Assembly (NCBI GenBank): GCA_937877165.1
Contig: CALEFO010000143.1
Span: 1 to 24,087 of the forward strand
Source: an uncultured Lachnospiraceae bacterium
GTDB taxonomy: Bacteria; Bacillota; Clostridia; Lachnospirales; Lachnospiraceae
DNA: 24,087 bases
Reading direction: 5' to 3'
Positions within the stretch are counted from its first letter, which is position 1. Each line of letters opens with the position of its first letter. The position numbers and the translations under genes were made by a program. Shown here piece by piece: positions 7,616-14,725 of this stretch. The notes beneath the pieces are model-generated. The model searched no databases. It was given only the letters and a program-made list of their open reading frames with translations, and was not told where the DNA came from.

Positions 7616-9055
7616 CTACCCTTTCCAGAAATCCGTTCCGCCGGTTGCATCCGAAAGAACCTTGCGCAGAGCCAGCATAGATGTATAATTCGGCAAAATA
7701 AAGCTCGGAAGGCTGCTGTTTCTCATCTCTTCCAGGAGCTTTTCGTTGTCATCCATCATCGTAATCTTCTCTTCCGCGCAGTCCGCGTACTTCAGACGCA
7801 GCTGCATATCCGCTGCGCGGTCTCCGGACACATAGATATGACGCACATGAAGGTCCTGCATCACCTGCTCATAGTCTGCATCCCAGATCCAGGAAATGTC
7901 ATGTCCATCTGCCGTCCGGTCATTCAGGCAGAACACCAGATTAAAGTCCTCCTCCAGAGAAGCCACATAGGCAAGTGCCTGATTGCAGCCAGCAGGATTC
8001 TTGACCAGAATCATCTGAACACGGTTATTCCCGACTTCAAAGGTCTCCATCCGGCCAAAGCTCGAATGAACATCCGCAAGGGAAGAGAGAATCTCCTGTG
8101 CAGGAAGTCCGAACGCCGTATAGGCGCAGACCGCAGCCGCCGCATTGTAAATGTTGTAAACGGCCGGAAGCCCGATCCGGACCTGCCGTTCATTTGCGTC
8201 ATTTCCGGTCCCGGTTTCTGCGTCAGAAGGCTTGCCGCTTTCCGCCGTCCCCGCAGCAAGACGCATCCGCACCGTGCTGCCGTCCGCTGCGATCTTCTCG
8301 ATTTTCGTCACTGCCACCTGCGTTTTCTCGCGGTGATAGCCGCAGGATGGACAATAGAAATCTCCCAGATGTGCATAGGTATGATAATGATACTGATACG
8401 GCGTTCCGCAGCGAATGCAGTATTTCGCATCCGAAATTGCCGCGTCCTTCTGTTCTCCGACCGGCGTATCCAGTCCATACCAGACCACCTTGTTCGGCAC
8501 GTCAAAGGCCAATGAGGACACCAGCGAATCATCCGCATTCAGACAAAGGACCGCCTCCGGCACCTTCTGAATTCCCATCCGGATCTGTTCCACCGTATGC
8601 ATGACCTCCCCGTAGCGATCCAGCTGATCCCGGAACAGGTTTGTCACCACAATCACCTTCGGATGAATGAGCGGCACAACCTGCTTCAGTGCGCCCTCGT
8701 CGCATTCGATAACGGCATAATGTGTCTTCGGCTTTCCCGTCCAGGTTGCATTGCAGGTTATCTCCGCCGTAACACCGGAGAGAAGATTCGCCCCCGATTT
8801 GTTGGCAAGACACTCTCTCCCCGCTGCCGTCAGAGCATGCTCCAGCATGCGCGAGGTCGTGGTCTTCCCGTTGGTTCCCGTGACCACAATAATCTCCATG
8901 CCGGAGCTGGTCACCTCCAGAATGTCCTTTGCGAAAATGCGTGCCATCTTCCCCGGAAGCGCGGTTCCGCCCCGCCCAGTAATGCGAAGAAAGCCTCTTG
9001 TTCCCTTGCAGGCCGCAACAGACATCACGGTCTGAATCCAATTTGGTTTGCTCAT
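7616..9055 (-). CDS. murT: Lipid II isoglutaminyl synthase, Mur-ligase-like subunit MurT
   Basis: A 479-residue Mur-ligase homologue that activates the alpha-carboxylate of D-Glu in lipid II with ATP and aminates it using ammonia from GatD. Visible parts are the P-loop GTNGKTTTSRM (60-70), TNLFRDQLDRYGE (138-150), a four-cysteine zinc ribbon (C213, C216, C235, C238) unique to MurT among Mur ligases, and the C-terminal DUF1727 region with ADGHDISWIWDADYE (382-396), which holds the catalytic Asp. It is longer than I expect for the family, at least partly because of a Gly/Ala/acidic insertion at about 266-290. The start ATG 9055 has only a weak site (GGGAAA). An out-of-frame ATG at 9104 has a better site but leads only to a shadow frame. 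gatD follows after 10 bp. Confidence 0.96.
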   Translation of the reverse strand: MSKPNWIQTVMSVAACKGTRGFLRITGRGGTALPGKMARIFAKDILEVTSSGMEIIVVTGTNGKTTTSRMLEHALTAAGRECLANKSGANLLSGVTAEITCNATWTGKPKTHYAVIECDEGALKQVVPLIHPKVIVVTNLFRDQLDRYGEVMHTVEQIRMGIQKVPEAVLCLNADDSLVSSLAFDVPNKVVWYGLDTPVGEQKDAAISDAKYCIRCGTPYQYHYHTYAHLGDFYCPSCGYHREKTQVAVTKIEKIAADGSTVRMRLAAGTAESGKPSDAETGTGNDANERQVRIGLPAVYNIYNAAAAVCAYTAFGLPAQEILSSLADVHSSFGRMETFEVGNNRVQMILVKNPAGCNQALAYVASLEEDFNLVFCLNDRTADGHDISWIWDADYEQVMQDLHVRHIYVSGDRAADMQLRLKYADCAEEKITMMDDNEKLLEEMRNSSLPSFILPNYTSMLALRKVLSDATGGTDFWKG

Positions 9056-9224
9056 AAATTTGTTTTCCCGAAATGTAACGGTTCAGCATCCGCTGATTTT
9101 TCATGCAAATCCTCTGCTTGCAGATTGATTCCGGATATGCTGCGTTGCTGTCCCTATGAAGACGACTGGCACCTGCGCGGCGCCTGACAGTTTTCGCACA
9201 GGCAGGCCGTACTTTATTAGTGTA

Positions 9225-9995
9225 TCACACCCGCAAATACCTTGTCCCCAGGGTCACCAGCATGTACAGAACCGGCTGATGCAGCAGATAAATCAAAAGT
9301 GAATTCCTGCCAAGAAAAGACAGCGGCGGAATATCGATGCGAAGAACCGCGTTCTTCCATTCTCCCCATCCCTGCACCAGCTCTCCCAGGTACAGGCCGC
9401 ACCAGAAGAGAAAAATCCACGGAAGAAGAGAAAAATAATCGGTGGAATAAAACGACGGATCCGTAAAACCCAGCCAGGTCATGATATTTCCCTGATACCA
9501 GGCGGAAGGAAGAGGAACGGTCACACCTCTCCACAGCTGAAGACTTCCGCCGTTCACCCACCGCGTCACATAGAACAGAGCGGCGCACAGGACAAGCCCG
9601 ATGACCGGTGGAATTGCTTCAAGGAAACGTTCCAGAAATGCTGTCAGAAGCATTGCACTTCCGAGAAACGTCAGAACCCCGAACACCACACGGTCCTGCG
9701 GAAGGAAAACCAGCGTTGCTGCCGTCACAAGAAGTCCTGCAGCAAAGACAAGCGCCCCCCGTCTCCACTTGTGAACGGACAGGGTCATGCAGAAGCCGGA
9801 CAGGAGCAGGAAGGTCCAGCAGATCGACTGCTGCCAGTAGAAGGTTCCCTCCGAGTGATACCATGGCCAGTCCACTCCAGCCAGATATACCAAATCCCAG
9901 GCCCCATGATAGGCAATCATACTAAGAAGCGTAATTCCGCGGATCACATCCAGAAGCGCCCATCGCCCGCGCCTGCGGGATCTGTTGCCCGTCAT
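9225..9995 (-). CDS. HGSNAT/DUF1624-type membrane acyltransferase
   Basis: The 256-residue integral membrane protein begins with a basic stretch. LLDVIRGITLLSMIAYHGAW with the following D (15-34) is the D-x-x-RG...YH-x-x-W-D signature of the heparan-alpha-glucosaminide N-acetyltransferase/DUF1624 family. It ends with LGRNSLLIYLLHQPVLYML (228-246), typical of these and of acyltransferase-3-like proteins. About seven or eight membrane segments are visible. Bacterial members are thought to acetylate cell-surface sugars, but substrates are mostly unknown. The start ATG 9995 overlaps the MATE gene's stop by 4 bp (ATGA) with GGGAG upstream, indicating translational coupling. A longer frame reaching into the MATE gene was rejected. 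murT starts 169 bp downstream. Confidence 0.85.
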   Translation of the reverse strand: MTGNRSRRRGRWALLDVIRGITLLSMIAYHGAWDLVYLAGVDWPWYHSEGTFYWQQSICWTFLLLSGFCMTLSVHKWRRGALVFAAGLLVTAATLVFLPQDRVVFGVLTFLGSAMLLTAFLERFLEAIPPVIGLVLCAALFYVTRWVNGGSLQLWRGVTVPLPSAWYQGNIMTWLGFTDPSFYSTDYFSLLPWIFLFWCGLYLGELVQGWGEWKNAVLRIDIPPLSFLGRNSLLIYLLHQPVLYMLVTLGTRYLRV

Positions 9996-11356
9996 ACGGC
10001 TCCCGCCTTTTCCGGCCTCAGAAGCTCTCCCACCTTTCGGATGACATAGCGATAGGACAGCCCCGTAAAGATACAGGCTCCAAGCCACGCAATCGGATCA
10101 CACAGGGAGGCAAGGAGAAAATTCATAGAAATCATGGAGGCAACTGCAAGAACCAGCCTGCAGACCAGCTCTGCCACGCCGCCCAGCATCGGCAAAAGTC
10201 CGTAGCCGCAGCCCTGCATTGCGTTGCGGAACACGAAGATATTGCCAAGCGGGATATAGAACAGTGCGCAGCAGATAATATACATTCTCGCATACGGCAT
10301 CATCGCGTTCAGGTCGGTTCCTGCTGCAAAGAACAGCGCAATAAGAGGCCGCAGTGCTACGACAACCAGAATCCCCGCAAGGACTCCGTAAATCGAAATG
10401 GAAGCTGAGGCGCAGCGGACACCTTTTTTAATTCTCTCGTACTCACCCGCCCCATAGTTCTGTCCGACATAGGTGGCCATCGTCTGACCGATGGAGAAAT
10501 TTCCCTGGGTAATCAGCCCCTGCACCTTGCTGGCTGCCGTAAATCCCGCCACCGCCGTTGCGCCGTACAGATTGATGGCCGCCTGCATGATCATTGTACC
10601 GGACGCGGTGATTCCGAACTGAAGCGCCATCGGAATGCCGACCCTCAGCTGCTTCGAGGTTGCATCCGGATAATATTTCCACAGCTCCCTCTCCGGTGTC
10701 AGATCCGGCACCTTCTTCAGAATATAGCCCAGGCACAGGACCGAGGAAATTCCCTGCGACAGGTCGGTCGCCAGCGCAGCGCCCATGGTTCCCATCCGAA
10801 AGACAATAATCAGAACCAGATCCAGAATGACATTCAGGACTGCGGAAAACACCAGTATCACCAGCGGCATTTTGCTGTTGCCGACAGCGCGCAAGAATGC
10901 AGACAGAAGATTGTATGCAACGCTTGCCGCAATGCCCATGCAAATCACCGAAATATAGGAATAGGCGTCTGCGAAGATTTCCTCCGGTGTGTTCATCAGC
11001 CGAAGAAGCGGCTTCATCACTGCAAGACTGCCCACCGTCATGATGACTGTCAGAACGATGGACAAAATAATGCTGTTCACTACGCTTTTCTTCACACCCT
11101 TCGTATCCCCGGCGCCGAACCTTTGCGAGGTCAGAACCGTAAAGCCGCAGGTCAGTCCGGAGCAGAAGCCCAGGATCAGAAACATGACAGTTCCTGTCGA
11201 GCCGACCGCCGCAAGTGCGTTCTGCCCAACAAAGCGTCCTACAATGATGGTATCGCACATATTGTACAGCTGCTGGAACACGTTGCCGATAAACAGAGGA
11301 ATGGTAAAACGAATAATAATAGAGAGCGGATCTCCCTTGGTCATATCGGATTGCAT
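9992..11356 (-). CDS. MATE-family multidrug/metabolite efflux transporter
   Basis: A 454-residue, roughly 12-helix transporter with the two-halves architecture of the MATE family: an N-terminal half with IPLFIGNVFQQLYNMCDTII, GRFVGQNALAAVGSTG and ASVAYNLLSAFLRAVGNSK, and a C-terminal half with NFSIGQTMATYVGQNYGAG and FRNAMQGCGYGLLPML. These are hallmarks of clostridial MATE proteins that export drugs or small metabolites using a Na+ or H+ gradient. The start ATG 11356 has AAAGGTGA at suitable spacing. It is first in its block, with a 357-bp divergent region upstream, and its stop overlaps the acyltransferase start. The substrate cannot be predicted. Confidence 0.95.
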   Translation of the reverse strand: MQSDMTKGDPLSIIIRFTIPLFIGNVFQQLYNMCDTIIVGRFVGQNALAAVGSTGTVMFLILGFCSGLTCGFTVLTSQRFGAGDTKGVKKSVVNSIILSIVLTVIMTVGSLAVMKPLLRLMNTPEEIFADAYSYISVICMGIAASVAYNLLSAFLRAVGNSKMPLVILVFSAVLNVILDLVLIIVFRMGTMGAALATDLSQGISSVLCLGYILKKVPDLTPERELWKYYPDATSKQLRVGIPMALQFGITASGTMIMQAAINLYGATAVAGFTAASKVQGLITQGNFSIGQTMATYVGQNYGAGEYERIKKGVRCASASISIYGVLAGILVVVALRPLIALFFAAGTDLNAMMPYARMYIICCALFYIPLGNIFVFRNAMQGCGYGLLPMLGGVAELVCRLVLAVASMISMNFLLASLCDPIAWLGACIFTGLSYRYVIRKVGELLRPEKAGAV

Positions 11357-11461
11357 CGCTGGATCACCTTTCTTGACTTTCTCCGTTTCTTCCGAAAATA
11401 AAGGAAGCAGGCGGGAATCGTTTTTCTGTTTCAGGAATATTTTACTCCGACTTGCTCACGG

Positions 11462-11467
11462 ATTATA
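11462..11467 (-). promoter_or_regulatory. Candidate -10 hexamer for the MATE-led block
   Basis: The minus strand reads TATAAT here, about 105 bases before the MATE start codon. No good -35 box sits 16-18 bases upstream (a TTGAAA is only 12 bases away). The call rests on the hexamer and its location only. Confidence 0.3.
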
Positions 11468-11615
11468 GCACGGCGTAACTTTCAAAGGAACCATCCTTCC
11501 ACGGTATTTTTCCAGTCGTATCCAGCAATATATCCGGCAAAAAAGCACTTCGCTCCGTGACATAAAAGAGCACTCCGCCGCGCGCAATTTTTCTGTACTT
11601 TCCGTATAAAACATA

Positions 11616-11621
11616 TATAAT
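11616..11621 (+). promoter_or_regulatory. Candidate -10 hexamer for tcdA and the L,D-transpeptidase gene
   Basis: TATAAT lies within an AT-rich stretch (acatatataataagg) about 92 bases before the tcdA start. The upstream sequence has no clear -35 match at 17 bases, so this is a weak candidate. Confidence 0.4.
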
Positions 11622-11671
11622 AAGGTAGCTGTTCCGGAAGCATCCGGACAGAAGGAAAAACAAGTACGCAG

Positions 11672-11692
11672 GAAAACGGCGTTTCCGTTTTC
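11672..11692 (+). promoter_or_regulatory. Leader hairpin just upstream of tcdA
   Basis: GAAAACGG (11672-11679) pairs perfectly with CCGTTTTC (11685-11692) around CGTTT. It ends about 13 bases before the ribosome-binding site CGGAG, so it could protect the 5' end or modulate initiation. Function is not established. Confidence 0.45.
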
Positions 11693-11713
11693 TCTGCACC
11701 CAACGGAGTAATT

Positions 11714-12502
11714 ATGCTGAACCAGTATTCAAGAGCAGAACTGATCTACGGTCCCGATAACATGAAGCTTCTCCGCCACTGCCGCGTAGCGGTCTTCGGA
11801 ATCGGCGGTGTCGGCGGAAGTGTCGTGGAGGCGCTTGCCCGCATGGGCGTCGGCACATTGGACCTGATTGATGACGACCGGATCTGCCTCACCAATCTCA
11901 ACCGGCAGGTACTCGCCACGCGCAGCACCGTCGGCAAATACAAGGTCGATGCCGCCCGCGAGCGCGTGGCAGATCTCGATCCCGAAATCACCGTCAATAC
12001 CTACCGGACCTTCTTTCTTCCGGAAGAGGCGGCACAGTTTGATTTCAGCCAGTTTGACTATGTCGTAGACGCCATTGACACCGTCACCGGTAAAATACAA
12101 ATCATCCTGCAGGCACAGGCCGCAGGGGTCCCGGTCATCTCTGCCATGGGCTGCGGGAACCGGACGGATCCCACGAAGCTGACCGTGACCGATCTTTACA
12201 AAACCTCGCAGGATCCTCTTGCAAGAGTCATGCGGCGCGAACTGAAAAAGCGCGGTGTCCGGAAGCTGAAGGTCGTCTATTCTACCGAGCCGGCCATCCG
12301 TCCCATTGATACCGACAATTCCTGCCTGCACCACTGCATCTGCCCTCCGGGCTCCGTCCGCAAATGCACCGAGCGGCGTGATCTCCCCGGCTCCACGGCT
12401 TTTGTTCCGCCTGCGGCAGGCATGATGATTGCGGCAGCAATTGTAAACGATCTCACACATTTTGACCCCAGCACACGCACCAAAGGCGGGAAACAGAATT
12501 GA
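11714..12502 (+). CDS. tcdA: tRNA threonylcarbamoyladenosine dehydratase (ThiF/E1-like)
   Basis: A 262-residue E1-like enzyme that uses ATP to cyclise the t6A37 base of ANN-decoding tRNAs to ct6A. The nucleotide-binding motif VFGIGGVGGSVVEAL (27-41), the acidic DLIDDDRI (50-57), the arginine-bearing NLNRQ (61-65), the conserved DAIDTVTGK (119-127) and the C-terminal GSTAFVPPAAGMMIAA (226-241) all match the TcdA/CsdL group rather than ThiF or MoeB. A CxC...C cluster (C208, C210, C218) is present. The start ATG 11714 has CGGAG five to six bases ahead. Its stop TGA overlaps the next gene's TTG start (TTGA). Together with that gene it forms a two-gene plus-strand unit. Confidence 0.94.
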   Translation: MLNQYSRAELIYGPDNMKLLRHCRVAVFGIGGVGGSVVEALARMGVGTLDLIDDDRICLTNLNRQVLATRSTVGKYKVDAARERVADLDPEITVNTYRTFFLPEEAAQFDFSQFDYVVDAIDTVTGKIQIILQAQAAGVPVISAMGCGNRTDPTKLTVTDLYKTSQDPLARVMRRELKKRGVRKLKVVYSTEPAIRPIDTDNSCLHHCICPPGSVRKCTERRDLPGSTAFVPPAAGMMIAAAIVNDLTHFDPSTRTKGGKQN

Positions 12503-14568
12503 AGAAAAACAACCACGATAAATTAAAAGCCGGGCATGAACCCGGGTTCGAGGATCTCCCTTCGGAAAACACTTTCTCCGAAGATGCCGTTGTCAATAAC
12601 ACAGAGTCCGGGAATCTTGAAGAACAGGAAGAATGCCCTCAGTCCGAAGAGAAAGAGCCGGAGGATCCTGTGGAAAATTCAATGTCTCGGGAGCATGAAG
12701 AGGAACATGAGTCCGAAGATACTGTCGATGCCGCCGAATTTTATGAAGACAGCGACATCTATGAAGACGATGACGCCTACGAGGATGACCAGTACTACAG
12801 CTACTCCGCAGAGTCGCGGGAAAAGGCTGCCCGCTCGCGCAGACGCCGTGCCGGCATGGTCCTTGCGGAGAAGATCGGCCTTGCCATTCTCTGTGCGCTC
12901 CTTGTCCTTGGCTGCGCCTGCTACATCATCGGTTGCTTCTACTTCCGCGGTCACTTCGGTTTCCATACGTCCATCAATGGCACGGAGGTCTCCTGTCAGA
13001 GTCCGGAAACCGTCGAGGAAGAGTTCAATGCCTCAGCTTCCTCTTACGTTCTTACCATTCACGGGCGCAACCAGGTAACCGACACCATTTCCGCCTCGCA
13101 GGTTTCTCTGTCGCCATCCTTTGACGGATCCATTGAAACTCTCCTGCAGGAAGAAGCTTCCTGGAAATGGCCCGAAACGCTTTTTACCGAAACCGAACTG
13201 ACGATGCCGCCCACGGCCACCTATGACAGCGCTGCCCTTGATGCGCTGATCGACACGCTCTCTGTTTTTGATCCTTCCAACGAGGTAGAGCCCACGAATG
13301 CCACCTATGCCTTTACAGACGGATCTTACCAGATCGTTCCGGAGGATGGAGGCTCCGTCCCCATCCGGGATGCGGTTCTCCAGGCTGTCGGAACCGCCCT
13401 TGCCGCATATCAAAGCGACCTTACACTCGGCGATGAGTGCTATGAATCTGCGGCTGTTACATCTGAAGATCAAAAGCTTCAGGAAACCGTAGCGGAGCTG
13501 AACCGTCTGACCGGCATCACCGTCACCATTCCGTTCGGAGATGACACGGAAACCCTGGAGGGTGAATCCCTTGCCGCGCTGGTTTCCGTTCCCGAAGAGA
13601 TCCAGACCTCCTCAGAGGGTGCGGCTTCCTCGTCCACTGGAATTCAATATGATACTGCACAGATCTCGGCCTATGTAGATTCTCTTGCCGAAAAGTACGA
13701 CACTTACGGAGAGGACCGTGAATTCAAAACCACAAGCGGCAAGACTGTCACAGTATCGGGCGGCAATTACGGTTGGAAGATGGACCGCACGGCAACCGCC
13801 GAGGCCCTGACCACTTTCCTGGAGCAGGGAACCAGCGGCGAAGTGGAGCCAGTCTGGACGCAGGAAGCTGCTCAGCATGGGGATGATGACATCGGCTCCT
13901 CTTACGCAGAGGTCGATCTGGATGAGCAGCATGTCTATCTGTACATCGATGGGAAATGCGTCGTCAGCACGGACTGTGTCTCCGGAAAGGCCATCGACAG
14001 CGGCCGCTTTACACCGGATGGAACCTTCCGCCTTCTCTACCGCAAATCTCCCGCTGTACTGAAGGGGGCCGACTATGAATCACCGGTCACCTACTGGATG
14101 CCATTCAACGGAGGCATTGGCTTCCACGACGCGACGTGGAGAAGCAAATTCGGAGGAGAGATTTACCTCACTGCCGGTTCTCACGGCTGTATCAACCTCC
14201 CGGTTTCCGAGGCCAAAAAGATTTACGCCAATGTCTACGCCGGCATGCCGGTTGTTGTCTTCGGCGGGATGAAGCCCGAAGAGGCCATCAAGTATACCGG
14301 ACAAAAGCCCAGTTCTACGAAAAAAACATCGGAGCCCGAAGAAGCCTCTGACGCATCCGATACAGGCAGCTCTTCAGGAACCTCGTCAACAGACCAGACG
14401 TCTTCTGCGGCTGCCGCACAGTCCGCGGCCGCTTCTGTTGTCGCTCAGGCCGTTCAGAACTATATGGCGCAGGGGATGACCGCTGAGCAGGCACAGGCAC
14501 AGGTTCAGGCAGACCTGGCCGCACAGCTTGCAGCCCAGCAGGCAGCTGCCGCGCAGGGGCAGGAGTAG
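12499..14568 (+). CDS. L,D-transpeptidase (YkuD domain) with acidic cytoplasmic N-terminus and PG-binding-4-like region
   Basis: This 689-residue envelope enzyme probably forms 3-3 crosslinks or links proteins to peptidoglycan. In order: a strongly acidic cytoplasmic region (about 12-105), the basic stop SRRRR (113-117), one membrane helix (about 122-147), an extracellular region resembling PG-binding-4 domains (about 150-455), and a YkuD catalytic domain (about 467-590). The active-site motif SHGCINLP (561-568) contains C564, with H543 in GFHDATW. A Ser/Ala/Gln-rich tail follows (about 605-689). The start is a TTG overlapping the tcdA stop (TTGA), with GGCGGG ahead; the first in-frame ATG is residue 62, so TTG is preferred. 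The acidic tail may bind a cytoplasmic partner (inference). Strong hairpins follow the gene. Confidence 0.93.
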   Translation: MKKNNHDKLKAGHEPGFEDLPSENTFSEDAVVNNTESGNLEEQEECPQSEEKEPEDPVENSMSREHEEEHESEDTVDAAEFYEDSDIYEDDDAYEDDQYYSYSAESREKAARSRRRRAGMVLAEKIGLAILCALLVLGCACYIIGCFYFRGHFGFHTSINGTEVSCQSPETVEEEFNASASSYVLTIHGRNQVTDTISASQVSLSPSFDGSIETLLQEEASWKWPETLFTETELTMPPTATYDSAALDALIDTLSVFDPSNEVEPTNATYAFTDGSYQIVPEDGGSVPIRDAVLQAVGTALAAYQSDLTLGDECYESAAVTSEDQKLQETVAELNRLTGITVTIPFGDDTETLEGESLAALVSVPEEIQTSSEGAASSSTGIQYDTAQISAYVDSLAEKYDTYGEDREFKTTSGKTVTVSGGNYGWKMDRTATAEALTTFLEQGTSGEVEPVWTQEAAQHGDDDIGSSYAEVDLDEQHVYLYIDGKCVVSTDCVSGKAIDSGRFTPDGTFRLLYRKSPAVLKGADYESPVTYWMPFNGGIGFHDATWRSKFGGEIYLTAGSHGCINLPVSEAKKIYANVYAGMPVVVFGGMKPEEAIKYTGQKPSSTKKTSEPEEASDASDTGSSSGTSSTDQTSSAAAAQSAAASVVAQAVQNYMAQGMTAEQAQAQVQADLAAQLAAQQAAAAQGQE

Positions 14569-14606
14569 TCTGTTCCCAGATTCTTCACATAAGCATTTCC
14601 AAACGT

Positions 14607-14645
14607 AAGGAGGAGAAGTTCCCGAAAATGGAACTTCTCCTCCTT
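14607..14645. terminator. Convergent-gap stem-loop, probable bidirectional terminator
   Basis: A perfect 16-bp stem, AAGGAGGAGAAGTTCC (14607-14622) with its complement at 14630-14645, surrounds the loop CGAAAAT. It lies 38 bp after the L,D-transpeptidase stop, between convergent genes. Neither strand has a good U-run directly after the stem, so termination efficiency is uncertain. Confidence 0.7.
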
Positions 14646-14686
14646 GCGATATAGCACCCTTCGGATTCCTGATCAAAAGTCTGGAT

Positions 14687-14725
14687 GCGCTGTGAGAAGC
14701 CGCACAATGCAGCTTCTCACAGCGC
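14687..14725. terminator. Second convergent stem-loop, overlapping the ABC-F stop codon
   Basis: A perfect 14-bp stem, GCGCTGTGAGAAGC (14687-14700) with GCTTCTCACAGCGC (14712-14725), encloses an 11-base loop. The minus-strand stop TGA of the ABC-F gene (14717-14719) sits inside one arm. On the minus strand a short TTTT follows about 8 bases beyond the stem. It probably ends or stabilises the ABC-F transcript. Confidence 0.6.

Larger units (their letters stand above)
11357..11713. other. Divergent intergenic region between MATE and tcdA genes
   Basis: This 357-bp gap has no convincing gene. Two minus-strand open frames of 73-78 codons use GTG or TTG starts without ribosome-binding sites and were rejected. 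It is more AT-rich than its surroundings near 11590-11625. It should hold the promoters for both divergent units. One perfect TATAAT hexamer is present on each strand, and a hairpin lies just before the tcdA ribosome-binding site; these are listed separately. Confidence 0.8.

Noticed and set aside
8529..9104. 191-codon frame beginning upstream of murT with a good AGAGGA site
   Set aside because: Out of frame with murT, low-complexity translation, no recognisable domain. The site is noted because it could compete with the weak murT site.
11463..11703. Two small minus-strand frames (73-78 codons) in the divergent gap
   Set aside because: GTG/TTG starts without ribosome-binding sites, overlapping each other in different frames, with cysteine- and arginine-rich non-protein-like translations.
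11729..12460. 243-codon minus-strand open frame
   Set aside because: Antisense shadow of tcdA, whose E1 motifs are unmistakable.
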